From positions 186,001 to 250,000 of the forward strand of contig NZ_JZEY01000061.1 in the NCBI RefSeq assembly GCF_000969445.1: a stretch of DNA of 64,000 nt, given 5' to 3'. The notes beneath the pieces are model-generated. The model searched no databases and was not told the DNA's origin. It saw nothing but the letters and a program-made list of their open reading frames with translations. Positions 52,425-61,775 of this stretch are shown here, piece by piece (within the stretch, counting starts at the first letter, position 1; the number at the start of each line of letters is the position of its first letter). A program made the translations under genes and the position numbers. This stretch comes from Devosia chinhatensis. Lineage in GTDB: Bacteria > Pseudomonadota > Alphaproteobacteria > Rhizobiales > Devosiaceae.

Positions 52425-52712
52425 TTACTCCGCCTTCTGCAGGACCGAACGGACGGTCTCCATGGCCTCGACCAGGCGTCGCGACACTTCGTGGGCGCTA
52501 TCGTCGAGCCTTTTGGCCCGCGCCGAGGTCTTGTCGAGCTCGGTGGCCAGGCGAGCCCGCTCATGCACGAGGCGCTGGGTATCCACTTCGATGCGCTGCA
52601 GGCGCGACAGGCGGCCCGACAATTCGCGGGTGCTGGTCTCGAGCCGCGCCAGGGCGCGGTCGAAGCGGGCAGAGGCAGCAACCAGCCCCTCTTCAAGTTC
52701 CGTCTCACTCAT
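52425..52712 (-). CDS. DUF4164 coiled-coil protein
   Basis: 95-residue, almost wholly helical protein (MSETELEEGLVAASARFDRAL onward, heptads of leucine and arginine) of the DUF4164 family, found just ahead of zapA in Rhizobiales. The ATG at 52712 was chosen as the first sensible start. Its constant pairing with zapA suggests a division role, but none is established. Four-base gap to zapA. Confidence 0.82.
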   Translation of the reverse strand: MSETELEEGLVAASARFDRALARLETSTRELSGRLSRLQRIEVDTQRLVHERARLATELDKTSARAKRLDDSAHEVSRRLVEAMETVRSVLQKAE

Positions 52713-52846
52713 GACCGCTATCGTCCTCAAGACGCATCGATTCCAGCTGCGACAGCCTGCCCCAGCCTGCGCCCCAATGCAACCATGTCCGCTCGCAAAC
52801 CCCCGGAAATCCTGCATCGGACCGAACGCCAAACCGGTGGGGTGAC

Positions 52847-52874
52847 ATTGACAGGAAAGCCGAACCTGTTATGC
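52847..52874 (+). promoter_or_regulatory. Candidate tkt promoter
   Basis: Perfect TTGACA at 52847-52852, 16-base spacer, TATGCC at 52869-52874 (three of six). About 75 bases before the tkt start, divergent from DUF4164-zapA. Confidence 0.5.
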
Positions 52875-52951
52875 CTCGAAACCGCCTTTGGGAGGAGGCC
52901 ACGCGGCGCTGCTCCCCCTGAAATCCCAGCCTTTCCGAAAGAGCGGTCTCC

Positions 52952-54925
52952 ATGACGAATACAGCCCAGCAGAACGAATTGGCCAATGCGATCCGGTCCC
53001 TGTCAATGGACGCGGTGGAAAAAGCCAATTCCGGCCATCCGGGCCTGCCCATGGGCTGCGCCGACATCGCCACCGTGCTCTTCACCAAGGTAATGAAGTT
53101 CGATCCCGCCAATCCCCATTGGGCCGATCGCGACCGCTTCATCCTTTCGGCCGGCCACGGCTCGATGCTGCTCTATTCCTCGCTCTATTTGCTGGGCTAC
53201 GAGGACATGACCATCGACCAGGTCAAGAATTTCCGCCAGATCGGCTCCAAGACCGCCGGCCACCCCGAATACGGCCATGCCACCGGCATCGAGACCACGA
53301 CCGGTCCGCTGGGTGCAGGCCTGGGCAATTCGGTGGGCTTTGCCGTTGCCGAAGCCAAGCTGGCCGCCGAATTCGGCGCTGACCTCGTCGATCACTACAC
53401 CTATGTGCTGGCCGGCGACGGATGCCTGATGGAAGGCATTTCCCAGGAGGCCATTTCCCTGGCCGGTCACCTCAAGCTCAACAAGCTGATCGTCATCTGG
53501 GACAACAACAACATCACCATCGACGGCAAGGTCTCCAATGCCGACTCGACCGACCAGATCGCCCGCTTCAAGGCGGTCGGCTGGAACACGATCGAGATCG
53601 ACGGCCATGACCAGGACGCCATCGAAAAGGCCCTCAACGACGCCAAGAAGTCGACCGACAAGCCGACCCTGATCGCCGCCAAGACGACGATCGGCTTCGG
53701 CGCGCCCAAGAAATCCGGTACCGAAAAGGTCCATGGCGCTCCGCTGGGGGCCGAGGAACTGGCCGGCGCCAAGCAGGCCCTTGGCATCGACTATCCGGCC
53801 TTTGAAATCCCCGCGCATATCCTTGAAAGCTGGCGCGCTGCCGGCACGCGCAGCCAGAATGTACGCGGCGAATGGGAAGCCCGCCTCGCCAAGTCCGACA
53901 AACGCGACGAATTCACCCGCCGCATGTCGGGCAAGCTGCCGGCCGATTTCGCCAAGGCCATGGCCGAGTACAAGCAGAAGCTCGCCGAGGACAAGCCCAA
54001 GGTCGCGAGCCGCAAGGCAAGCCAGATGGCGCTCGAAGTGATCAACAAGGCCGTGCCCGAAACCCTCGCCGGGTCGGCTGACCTGACCCATTCGAACCTC
54101 ACCAACACGCCCGAAACCGTGCCCTTCCAGGCCGATAATCGCCTGGGCCGCTACATGATGTACGGCATTCGCGAGCATGAGATGGGCGCGGCGATGAACG
54201 GCGTGGCGCTGCATGGGGGCCTCATTCCCTATGGCGGCACCTTCATGGTGTTTACCGACTATGCCCGCCCGGCCATCCGCCTCGCCGCCCTGATGGAAGT
54301 GCGCTCGATCTTCGTGATGACCCACGATTCCATCGGTCTGGGCGAAGACGGGCCGACCCACCAGCCTGTCGAGCATCTGACCGCGCTGCGCGCCATTCCC
54401 AACCTTCTGGTCTTCCGCCCGGCCGACGCCATGGAAACCGCCGAATGCTGGGAATTGGCCATGGAAGCCAAGCACCCCTCGATCCTGGCGCTTTCCCGCC
54501 AGAACCTGCCGGCCGTCCGCACCGACTATTCGGCAGAGAACAGATCCGCCAAGGGCGCCTATACCCTGGTCGGCCCTGCCGATGCCGATGCGGTGATCTT
54601 CGCCACCGGTTCGGAAGTGGCCATTGCCGTCGAGGCGCACAAGGAATTGACGGAGAAGGGCATTTCAGCCCGCGTCGTCTCGGTGCCGTCCATGGAACTC
54701 TTCGCCAAGCAGTCCGACGCCTACAAGGCCGAGATCATCGGCTCGGCCAAGGCCCGCGTTGCGGTCGAAGCCGGCATCGAAATGAGCTGGAACAAGCTTC
54801 TGGGCGACAAGGGGCGTTTCGTGGGCATGCATTCCTTCGGCGCGTCGGGCCCGATCGACGCGCTCTATGCCCACTTTGGCATTACGCCCAAGGCCGTTGT
54901 TGAAGCCGTCACCACTCAGTTGTAA
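52952..54925 (+). CDS. tkt: Transketolase
   Basis: 657-residue thiamine-diphosphate enzyme exchanging two-carbon units in the pentose phosphate pathway. Marks: [26 protein letters not shown], the ThDP/Mg motif [15 protein letters not shown] ... [10 protein letters not shown], and the second-half [16 protein letters not shown] and [20 protein letters not shown]. Full length. First gene of the central carbon group tkt-gap; gap follows after 48 bases. Produces and consumes glyceraldehyde-3-phosphate used by gap. Confidence 0.97.
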   Translation: MTNTAQQNELANAIRSLSMDAVEKANSGHPGLPMGCADIATVLFTKVMKFDPANPHWADRDRFILSAGHGSMLLYSSLYLLGYEDMTIDQVKNFRQIGSKTAGHPEYGHATGIETTTGPLGAGLGNSVGFAVAEAKLAAEFGADLVDHYTYVLAGDGCLMEGISQEAISLAGHLKLNKLIVIWDNNNITIDGKVSNADSTDQIARFKAVGWNTIEIDGHDQDAIEKALNDAKKSTDKPTLIAAKTTIGFGAPKKSGTEKVHGAPLGAEELAGAKQALGIDYPAFEIPAHILESWRAAGTRSQNVRGEWEARLAKSDKRDEFTRRMSGKLPADFAKAMAEYKQKLAEDKPKVASRKASQMALEVINKAVPETLAGSADLTHSNLTNTPETVPFQADNRLGRYMMYGIREHEMGAAMNGVALHGGLIPYGGTFMVFTDYARPAIRLAALMEVRSIFVMTHDSIGLGEDGPTHQPVEHLTALRAIPNLLVFRPADAMETAECWELAMEAKHPSILALSRQNLPAVRTDYSAENRSAKGAYTLVGPADADAVIFATGSEVAIAVEAHKELTEKGISARVVSVPSMELFAKQSDAYKAEIIGSAKARVAVEAGIEMSWNKLLGDKGRFVGMHSFGASGPIDALYAHFGITPKAVVEAVTTQL

Positions 54926-54973
54926 GAGAGCCGCGCCTCCCTTTACGTAACTCCCCTCCTAGGAGCGTCTAAC

Positions 54974-55981
54974 ATGGCAGTTCGCGTCGCCATCAATGGC
55001 TTCGGCCGCATCGGTCGCAATATCCTGCGCGCCATCATCGAATCCGGCCGCACCGATATCGAGGTCGTGGCCATCAACGATCTCGGCCCGGTCGAAACCA
55101 ATGCGCACCTGTTGCGCTTCGACAGCGTGCATGGCCGTTTTCCGCACAATGTGACGGTCGATGGCGACACCATCGATGTGGGCCGCGGCCCCATCAAGGT
55201 GACCGCCGAGCGCGACCCGGCCAACCTGCCGCATGCCGCCATGAACATCGACATCGCGCTCGAATGCACGGGCATCTTCACGTCCAAGGAAAAGGCCTCG
55301 GCCCACCTCAAGGCCGGCGCCAAGAAGGTGATCATCTCGGCCCCTGGCGATGGCGCGGACAAGACCATCGTCTTCGGCATCAATCACCAGAGCCTGACCA
55401 AGGACGACGTGGTGATCTCGAACGCTTCGTGCACCACCAATTGCCTGGCGCCGCTCGCCTATGTGCTGCACAAGGAATTCGGCATCGAAAAGGGAATGAT
55501 GACCACCATCCATTCCTATACCGGTGACCAGCCGACGCTCGACACCATGCACAAGGATCTCTATCGCGGCCGCGCGGCTGCGCTCAGCCAGATCCCGACC
55601 TCGACCGGCGCTGCCAAGGCCATCGGCCTGGTGCTCCCCGAGCTCAAGGGCAAGCTGGATGGCGTCTCGATCCGCGTGCCGACCCCCAACGTCTCCTGCG
55701 TCGATTTCAAGTTCATCGCCAAGCGCGACGTGACGGCCGAAGAGATCAACGCCGCCGTTCGCAAATATGCCGATGGCGAGCTCAAGGGCGTGCTGGGCTA
55801 CACGACCCAGCCCAACGTCTCGATCGACTTCAACCATGATCCGCATTCCTCCACCATGGCGCTCGACCAGACCAAGGTGATGGACGGCAATTTCGTCTCG
55901 GTCCTGTCCTGGTACGACAATGAATGGGGCTTTTCCAACCGCATGGCGGACACCGCCGTGGCCCTGGCCAAGACGCTCTAG
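54974..55981 (+). CDS. gap: Glyceraldehyde-3-phosphate dehydrogenase, type I
   Basis: 335-residue NAD(P)-dependent enzyme. NGFGRIGRN opens the Rossmann fold, the catalytic cysteine lies in [17 protein letters not shown], and [12 protein letters not shown] closes the domain. The AGGAG before the ATG is strong. A terminator follows 20 bases after the stop, so tkt-gap form one unit while pgk has its own promoter region further on. Confidence 0.97.
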   Translation: MAVRVAINGFGRIGRNILRAIIESGRTDIEVVAINDLGPVETNAHLLRFDSVHGRFPHNVTVDGDTIDVGRGPIKVTAERDPANLPHAAMNIDIALECTGIFTSKEKASAHLKAGAKKVIISAPGDGADKTIVFGINHQSLTKDDVVISNASCTTNCLAPLAYVLHKEFGIEKGMMTTIHSYTGDQPTLDTMHKDLYRGRAAALSQIPTSTGAAKAIGLVLPELKGKLDGVSIRVPTPNVSCVDFKFIAKRDVTAEEINAAVRKYADGELKGVLGYTTQPNVSIDFNHDPHSSTMALDQTKVMDGNFVSVLSWYDNEWGFSNRMADTAVALAKTL

Positions 55982-56001
55982 ACGCGATCAATGTCTTTTG
56001 G

Positions 56002-56030
56002 AAAAGGGCGTCCCGCGGGGCGCCCTTTTT
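56002..56030 (+). terminator. Terminator after gap
   Basis: Stem AAAGGGCG / CGCCCTTT that continues inside as CCC-GC-GGG, followed by TT. Flanking A and T runs make it potentially bidirectional. Confidence 0.85.
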
Positions 56031-56174
56031 GTTCGGTTGACGGCTTTCTCCAGGGCGTCGGCGGCGTGTAGACGCCCCCCTGTTCCGCGCCCGGGGATCG
56101 GGATAAATTGGCAGGCCTGCTTTCGCGGGAAGGACCCGGGTTGTCGTGGCAGGTCTGGGAGCGCAGTCGTGATC

Positions 56175-56699
56175 ATGAACCGATCCATCCGCTGGCAGGG
56201 CCTCGAGCTTGCCACCATCGAGCACTGCCACGTCATCGCCAATGGCCGCGACACCCGCATTCGCGGCGCTGTGGTCGGGCCCGATTTCGGGCTTTTCTAC
56301 CGGCTCAAGCTCGACGAGAACGGCCATACGCGCACAGTCAGGATCGAACGGACGGATGGCAAGGTGCTGGAACTGTTTTCCGATGGCGCGGGCGGCTGGT
56401 CCGATGATCGTGCCGAGCCCATCGCGGCGCTGCGCGGCTGCGTGGACGTCGATATCTGGCCCACGCCGATGACCAATTCCCTGCCCATCTGGCGCGCAGA
56501 ATGGACCGACCAGCCTATCCGCTTCGCCATGGCCTGGATCGACGCCACCGACTTGAGCCTCAGGCGGTCCGAACAGGTCTATACACGGCTCGATGAGAAC
56601 CAGTACCGCTTCCAGTCCGCCGATTTCGAACGGGTCATCAGCGTCGATGCCGAGGGTCTGGTGACCGATTATCCGGGGCTTTTCGCCCGCATCGCCTAG
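56175..56699 (+). CDS. Putative glycolipid-binding protein (DUF1089)
   Basis: 174-residue protein matching the DUF1089 / putative glycolipid-binding family: RWQGLELATIEHCHVIANG at the start, LELFSDGAGGWSDD in the middle, PTPMTNSLPIWRAEW, and the C-terminal FQSADFERVISVDAEGLVTDYPGLFARI. No signal peptide. The binding function was inferred from structure in one member and is not proven. The ATG at 56175 is preceded by an in-frame GTG at 56169; either may be used. The stop overlaps the convergent MerR gene stop by four bases. Confidence 0.78.
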   Translation: MNRSIRWQGLELATIEHCHVIANGRDTRIRGAVVGPDFGLFYRLKLDENGHTRTVRIERTDGKVLELFSDGAGGWSDDRAEPIAALRGCVDVDIWPTPMTNSLPIWRAEWTDQPIRFAMAWIDATDLSLRRSEQVYTRLDENQYRFQSADFERVISVDAEGLVTDYPGLFARIA

Positions 56700-57694
56700 C
56701 CCATCACCACAGCCATGCCGGCGCTGCGGGCGCGAACGTCGGGCGCGCCGAGGCACGTGGCGACGGCCTCGTATCCGGCCGCGCCGGGCACCGGCAGGAC
56801 CTGAAGAGGCGGCGCGTGATTGGCCGGGCAGTAGAGGATGAGTTCGCGACCGGTCGCCAGGTCCGGATCGAACACGGCGCTGGAACGCGTCATGGCGATC
56901 ACCGGCCGCGCGGCATTGTCGTAACGCCGCAGCCAGGCCCCCAGGGCCGCCTGGCTGGCCGCATCCAGCCCATCCTCGACATAGTCAACCACGATGGCTG
57001 TCGGCTGGGGATCGCTGAGAGCAATGACGAGGGCGCGCAGGGCGGCGCAATCGCGCGCACCGTCGGACACAAGCCAGTCCAGCGCATCCCGGCCCGGTCC
57101 TGAAAGGGGCTGGGTTTCTGTCGCGCCCGCGTCCAGCCGATCGAGACCGCAGAAGCGGGCGCCGGGAATATGGGCGGCCAGCGCCCGCGCCAACCGGGTC
57201 TTGCCGCTCCCCAGGGGGCCGGTCAGAAATATGAGCGCGGGCAGCGCCGGGATGATGAACCGTTCTCCTGCCCAGGGCCAGGGCAGATCGAGCGAAACGG
57301 AGAGGCTCTGGTCCTGAAGCGGGCTGTAATCGAGATCGTTCGGCTCCCGACCGCTGACGAGATGCGCGCGCCAGTGCCGGAGCGCGGCGAGCTGGGCCCG
57401 CGCGGTCACGATCTGCGCCTCGAGGCGGTTCTGGTGGGCGGCAAATATCGGATCGAGCGGCAACGCATCGCCGGCAAGAACCCGACCGATATCGCCGAGG
57501 CTGAGGCCCAGCCCCCGCAGGTCGACGATCCGCCGGGCTCGCTCCATTTCCGCAGCACCGTAGAACCGCCATCCGGCCTGGTTGCGGACCGGGCAGATCA
57601 GATCGTGGTCTTCGTAAAGGCGCAGGGCCTTGGCGGAAACACCAAGCGCCTGGGCCGCGCGGCTGGGATTGAGCAGAAGTTCGGAGCGGGTCAC
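56696..57694 (-). CDS. MerR-family regulator fused to a P-loop ATPase/kinase domain
   Basis: 332 residues. The N-terminal ~110 residues are a MerR DNA-binding and dimerisation region (PSRAAQALGVSAKALRLYEDHDLICPVRNQAGWRFY in parts). The C-terminal ~190 residues begin with a Walker A GPLGSGKTRLARAL, followed by a possible Walker B AIVVDYVEDG. This replaces the usual small effector domain. The start is GTG at 57694 with GAGG upstream; no ATG is near. The effector and target are unknown; the convergent DUF1089 gene and divergent-side FKBP gene are not obvious targets. Confidence 0.8.
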   Translation of the reverse strand: MTRSELLLNPSRAAQALGVSAKALRLYEDHDLICPVRNQAGWRFYGAAEMERARRIVDLRGLGLSLGDIGRVLAGDALPLDPIFAAHQNRLEAQIVTARAQLAALRHWRAHLVSGREPNDLDYSPLQDQSLSVSLDLPWPWAGERFIIPALPALIFLTGPLGSGKTRLARALAAHIPGARFCGLDRLDAGATETQPLSGPGRDALDWLVSDGARDCAALRALVIALSDPQPTAIVVDYVEDGLDAASQAALGAWLRRYDNAARPVIAMTRSSAVFDPDLATGRELILYCPANHAPPLQVLPVPGAAGYEAVATCLGAPDVRARSAGMAVVMG

Positions 57695-57793
57695 GACTCA
57701 CCTCATGATTGCGTGTCGCTCTCCTATGCGGGCCTGTCCCGGGGGCCGGGTCAAGCCCTCGCTTGCAGGGTCGGCCGCTATCGGCCGCCCGGG

Positions 57794-58231
57794 TCAGGCG
57801 GCCTTGACGATCTCGAGGACCTCGACCTCGAAAACCAGATCGCGCCCAGCCAGCGGATGGTTGGCATCCACCGTCACCCGCGCCTCGTCGAGATCGATCA
57901 CCGTGATGGGGATCATGCCGCCATCGCTGGTGCGCGCCTGCAATTGCGTGCCGACCTTGACGTCGACGCCTGAGGGCAGCTTGGCGCGGTCCAGTTGCTG
58001 GATAGCTTCGGGACGATGCTGGCCATAGGCCTCATCGGCGGGAATGGTCACCGTGCTCTTGGTGCCCTGCTCGATGCCGATGAGGTGCTTTTCGAGCCCG
58101 GTAATGACCTGGCCGGCGCCCAAGGTGACCTCGAGCGGTGCGCGGCCTTCGGAACTGTCGAACTGCGTGCCGTCAGTGAGGCGGCCGGAATAATTGATAC
58201 GAACGATGTCGCCGGTTTGGGCAATAGCCAT
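57794..58231 (-). CDS. FKBP-type peptidyl-prolyl isomerase (SlyD-like)
   Basis: 145-residue FKBP with an inserted flap. VRINYSGRLTDGTQFDSSEGRAPLEVTLGAGQVI (in parts) and GIEQGTKSTVTIPADEAYG are family core, and NHPLAGRDLVFEVEVLEI closes it. It lacks the histidine-rich metal-binding tail of E. coli SlyD. Cytosolic. The start ATG at 58231 was preferred over an extended frame upstream that reads as non-conserved. It is divergent from pgk. Confidence 0.92.
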   Translation of the reverse strand: MAIAQTGDIVRINYSGRLTDGTQFDSSEGRAPLEVTLGAGQVITGLEKHLIGIEQGTKSTVTIPADEAYGQHRPEAIQQLDRAKLPSGVDVKVGTQLQARTSDGGMIPITVIDLDEARVTVDANHPLAGRDLVFEVEVLEIVKAA

Positions 58232-58593
58232 TTGGGCAGACCTTTCAGGGATTTTGGTTTCGCCCGCTATCGCAAGACAGCAGGCAACATCAGCCGCGCC
58301 TGGAGCCGCAGGACGGCATCGGGATGGGCGCGCGACGGCGAGAACCCAGTCTAGGCGCCTCGGCCCCAATGTAAACCGCCACCGCCCTAAGCCCCTTCAG
58401 TCGGGCGGCTCGGGCATGGTCGACCCCCTCCAGGGCATGCGGACGGCCACATTTTCGCCATGGCAAAGGCGCGGGCCTCCCCAATCGACTTTGCCCGGTC
58501 CGCGGCGGCAAAGAGATTTTTTGCTCCCCCGCTTCCGCCCGTCGTGGCACTCTGCTACCCCACGGCCACAAGGACACGCCCGGAGGCAGCACC
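58232..58593. other. Divergent intergenic region between FKBP and pgk
   Basis: 362 bases. It should hold the promoters of both genes, but I find no confident -35/-10 pair. The only firm site is the pgk ribosome site CGGAGGCAGCACC just before 58594. A T-rich GATTTTTTGCTC is at about 58514. No small gene or RNA is convincing. Confidence 0.45.
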
Positions 58594-59796
58594 ATGAGCG
58601 ACGGCTTCAAGACCCTCGACCAACTCGACCTGACCAATAAGCGCGTGCTGCTGCGCGCCGACCTCAATGTGCCTGTCGCCGACGGCAAGGTGACGGACGC
58701 GACCCGCATCGAACGCCTGGTGCCCACCATCCGCGAGATCGTCAAGAAGGACGGCAAGGCCATCCTTCTCAGCCATTTCGGCCGGCCCAAGGGCAAGGTC
58801 GATCCCGAATTTTCGCTCGAGCAGGTCTGCGAGGCCGTGGCCAACGAAACCGGCCACCCGGTCGGCTTCGTCGCCACGGACTGGGTCGATGTTTCCGATG
58901 CGCAGAAGGCCATCGACGCCGCGCCTGCCGGCTCGGTTCTGGTGCTGGAAAACACCCGTTTCCATCCCGGCGAGGAAGAGAACGACATCGAACTGGCCAA
59001 GCGCATGGCAAGCCTGGGCGATTGTTATGTGAATGACGCCTTTTCGGCCGCCCACCGCGCCCATGCCTCGACCGAGGCGCTGGCGCGCCTGCTGCCCGCC
59101 GCGGCCGGCCTGGCCATGGAAGCCGAGCTCAAGGCGCTCGAGGCCGGCCTCGGCAAGCCCAAAAAGCCGGTGGTGGCCATTGTCGGCGGCGCCAAGGTCT
59201 CCTCCAAGATCGACCTGTTGGAAAATCTTGTCACCAAGGTGGATGGCCTCGTCATCGGCGGAGGCATGGCCAATACGTTCCTGTTCGCGCAAGGTCACGG
59301 CGTCGGCAAGTCGCTGTGCGAAAAGGACCTGGCCGACACTGCTCGCCGCATCATGGACAAGGCCGAAAAGGCCAATTGCGCCATCATCCTGCCGATCGAC
59401 GCGGTGGTTTCCTGGCACTTCAAGGCCAATTCGCCCACGCGGCTCTATGGCGTGGATGCCGTGGACCCCGACGGCATGATCCTCGACATGGGTCCGTCTT
59501 CGATCGAGCGCGTCAACGCCGCCATCGACGATGCCCATACCCTGGTCTGGAACGGCCCGGTCGGCGCCTTTGAAATGGAGCCCTTCGATGCGGGCACCGT
59601 CGCCATCGCCAAGCATGTGGCCAAGCGCACCCATGACGGCCATCTGGTGTCGGTGGCCGGCGGTGGCGACACGGTGAGCGCCCTCGCCCATGCCGGGGTC
59701 AAGGACCAGCTCACCTATGTTTCCACCGCCGGCGGCGCCTTCCTCGAATGGATGGAAGGCAAGCCGCTGCCGGGTGTCGAGGCCCTCAAGAACTAA
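58594..59796 (+). CDS. pgk: Phosphoglycerate kinase
   Basis: 400-residue glycolytic kinase. N-terminal [42 protein letters not shown], the hinge/nucleotide region [16 protein letters not shown], and [11 protein letters not shown] are all present and full length. It converts 1,3-bisphosphoglycerate plus ADP to 3-phosphoglycerate plus ATP, the step after gap. A strong ribosome site (GGAGG) precedes the start and a strong terminator follows four bases after the stop. Confidence 0.97.
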   Translation: MSDGFKTLDQLDLTNKRVLLRADLNVPVADGKVTDATRIERLVPTIREIVKKDGKAILLSHFGRPKGKVDPEFSLEQVCEAVANETGHPVGFVATDWVDVSDAQKAIDAAPAGSVLVLENTRFHPGEEENDIELAKRMASLGDCYVNDAFSAAHRAHASTEALARLLPAAAGLAMEAELKALEAGLGKPKKPVVAIVGGAKVSSKIDLLENLVTKVDGLVIGGGMANTFLFAQGHGVGKSLCEKDLADTARRIMDKAEKANCAIILPIDAVVSWHFKANSPTRLYGVDAVDPDGMILDMGPSSIERVNAAIDDAHTLVWNGPVGAFEMEPFDAGTVAIAKHVAKRTHDGHLVSVAGGGDTVSALAHAGVKDQLTYVSTAGGAFLEWMEGKPLPGVEALKN

Positions 59797-59800
59797 AGGA

Positions 59801-59825
59801 AAGGCCGGGGCGACCCGGCCTTTTT
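59801..59825 (+). terminator. Terminator after pgk
   Basis: Nine-base stem AAGGCCGGG / CCCGGCCTT with a GCGA loop, then three further T. Confidence 0.88.
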
Positions 59826-59968
59826 CTGTCCGCATCCGCCAGATGGGTAAGGTTCCCGCCTGAAAGGCGATCCGGGCACCCGTCTTTGGTCGCATAAACG
59901 CACGTCTAATCGAAATGGGGCTGACGAAAGTCTAGTCTGGGCGCAATTCATTTCCGAAGGCCAGACCA

Positions 59969-60997
59969 ATGCCCAAGTCGCTCAATGCAATTGCCCAGAA
60001 GCTGATGACGCCCGGCCAGGGCATCCTTGCCGCCGATGAGTCGGAAGGCACGATCGGCAAGCGCTTCGACAAGATCAACCTGCCCAATACCCTCGAATTG
60101 CGCCGCGATTACCGCGAAATGCTGTTCGGCGCGACCCAGGCCATGCAGAAATACATTTCCGGCGTGATCCTGACCGAGGAAACGCTCAAGCAGGAAGCGG
60201 CCAGCGGCACCCCGTTCCGCGCCATCCTCGCCGATGCGGACGTCATCCCCGGCATCAAGGTCGATCGCGGCGCCTTCCCCATGCCGGGGGAAGCCGGCGA
60301 AAAGATCACCGAAGGGCTCGACGGGCTGCGCCAGCGCCTCGCTTCTTATGCAGAACTCGGCGCTGGCTTTGCCAAGTGGCGGGCCGTCATCACCATCAAC
60401 GACATCGCCCCTACCCGCAACAATATCCGCGCCAATGCCCATTCCCTGGCGCGCTATGCCATGCTCTGCCAGGAAGCCGGCATCGTACCCATCGTCGAGC
60501 CGGAAGTGGTCGGTGACGGCGAGCCGGGCAACCATTCGATGGAACGCTGCGCCCAAGTAACCGGGGACGTGCTCGAAAACGTCTTCAAGGAATTGCGCCT
60601 GGCCGGCGTCGATCTTGCCGGCATGCTGCTCAAGCCTAACATGGTTCTGCCCGGCCTCAACTCGCGCGAGCGGCCCAGCGTCGACGAAGTCGCCCGCCGC
60701 ACCGTCGCCGTGCTCAAGGAGCACGTGCCGGCAGCCGTGCCCGGCATCGCCTTCCTCTCCGGCGGGCAGACCGACGAAGAGGCGACGGCGCACCTGTCGG
60801 CGATGAACCAGATTTCCGGCAAGCCCTGGCCGCTCACCTTCTCCTATGGCCGGGCGCTGCAGAACGTGGCGTTGCGCGCCTGGGCCGGGCGGCGCGAGAA
60901 CTTCTCGATCGCCCGCGAGGCCTTCGCGCATCGCGCCCACATGAATTCCCTGGCGGCGCTGGGGGAATGGTCCAATGGAGTGGACCGGGCCGCCTGA
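59969..60997 (+). CDS. Fructose-bisphosphate aldolase, class I
   Basis: 342-residue Schiff-base aldolase. GQGILAADESEGTIGKRF near the start, VDRGAFPMPGEAGEKITEGLDGL, EPEVVGDGEPG, the Schiff-base lysine in GMLLKPNMVLPG, and AFLSGGQTDEEATAHLSAMN are the class I signature. It cleaves fructose-1,6-bisphosphate to triose phosphates and needs no divalent metal. It has its own upstream gap (172 bases) after the pgk terminator. No class II enzyme is in the window. Confidence 0.95.
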   Translation: MPKSLNAIAQKLMTPGQGILAADESEGTIGKRFDKINLPNTLELRRDYREMLFGATQAMQKYISGVILTEETLKQEAASGTPFRAILADADVIPGIKVDRGAFPMPGEAGEKITEGLDGLRQRLASYAELGAGFAKWRAVITINDIAPTRNNIRANAHSLARYAMLCQEAGIVPIVEPEVVGDGEPGNHSMERCAQVTGDVLENVFKELRLAGVDLAGMLLKPNMVLPGLNSRERPSVDEVARRTVAVLKEHVPAAVPGIAFLSGGQTDEEATAHLSAMNQISGKPWPLTFSYGRALQNVALRAWAGRRENFSIAREAFAHRAHMNSLAALGEWSNGVDRAA

Positions 60998-61169
60998 GAG
61001 GGTCGCTTTAGCTCATCCGACATCCAACCGGGCGCGCATCTGTTCGCAGAGGCCGCCCGTTTCGGTGATATGTCACCATTGCGTCGCCCGGACGCAGGCC
61101 CTATTTGGGTCTGTCCCTTTGTTGCCAAAATGGTCGCCTAGGGAGCATGGCCTTCAATCCGGGACCGAC

Positions 61170-61775
61170 ATGGCACCGCTTCTCTATCTCATTACTCCTG
61201 CCGATCCTGATCCGGCGCAATTTCCGCGCCAGCTCATGGCCGTGCTCAGCGGGCCGGAAATCTCGGCCCTGCTGGTGCGGCGGGGCACCATGGACGAGGC
61301 CAGCTATGCCAGCCTTGCCGAGCGCGTCGTCCAGATCGGCCAGGCCGCCGGCGCCGCCGTTCTCATCGAGGACGATGTCGCGCTGGCCCAGCGGCTTTCG
61401 GCCGATGGCGTGCATGTCACCCAGGGCGGTACTAAAGCGATCCGCGCCGCCGTGGCTGCGCTCAAGCCCGACGGGATCGTCGGGGTGGGCAATATCCGCT
61501 CCCGCCACGACGCCATGAGCTTTGGCGAACTGGACGTCGACTACGTGCTGTTCGGGCCCCTCGGTGGCAAGGCCGATGCTGACGCGGCGGACCTCGCCCT
61601 GTGGTGGGCCGAAACCTTCGAAGTCCCAGCCGTTCATTCCGTGCCCGAAGCCGATCCGGGCCTGATGACCACCAGCGTCGCCGAATTCCTGGCGCTGTCG
61701 GACGGCATCTGGTCGCGCCCCGACCCTGCCGAGGCCCTGCGGGCATTCGGCGGCGCCCAACGGGAGACCTCATGA
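61170..61775 (+). CDS. Thiamine-phosphate synthase-like protein
   Basis: 201-residue TIM-barrel protein of the ThiE/TenI type: MAPLLYLITPADPDP at the start, AAGAAVLIEDDVALAQRLSADGVHV, GVGNIRSRHDAMSFGELDVDYVLFGPLGGK. The PxxxTxTK pyrophosphate-binding motif of true ThiE is missing, and the GxSxH motif reads GVGNIRSRHD, so catalytic ThiE activity is doubtful. It may be a TenI-like or repurposed family member. It overlaps the Sel1 gene by four bases. Confidence 0.72.
   Translation: MAPLLYLITPADPDPAQFPRQLMAVLSGPEISALLVRRGTMDEASYASLAERVVQIGQAAGAAVLIEDDVALAQRLSADGVHVTQGGTKAIRAAVAALKPDGIVGVGNIRSRHDAMSFGELDVDYVLFGPLGGKADADAADLALWWAETFEVPAVHSVPEADPGLMTTSVAEFLALSDGIWSRPDPAEALRAFGGAQRETS

Noticed and set aside
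52049-52708. 219-residue frame containing zapA
   Set aside because: The first ~97 residues are the DUF4164 gene read out of frame; the GTG at 52420 with GGAG is the better start.
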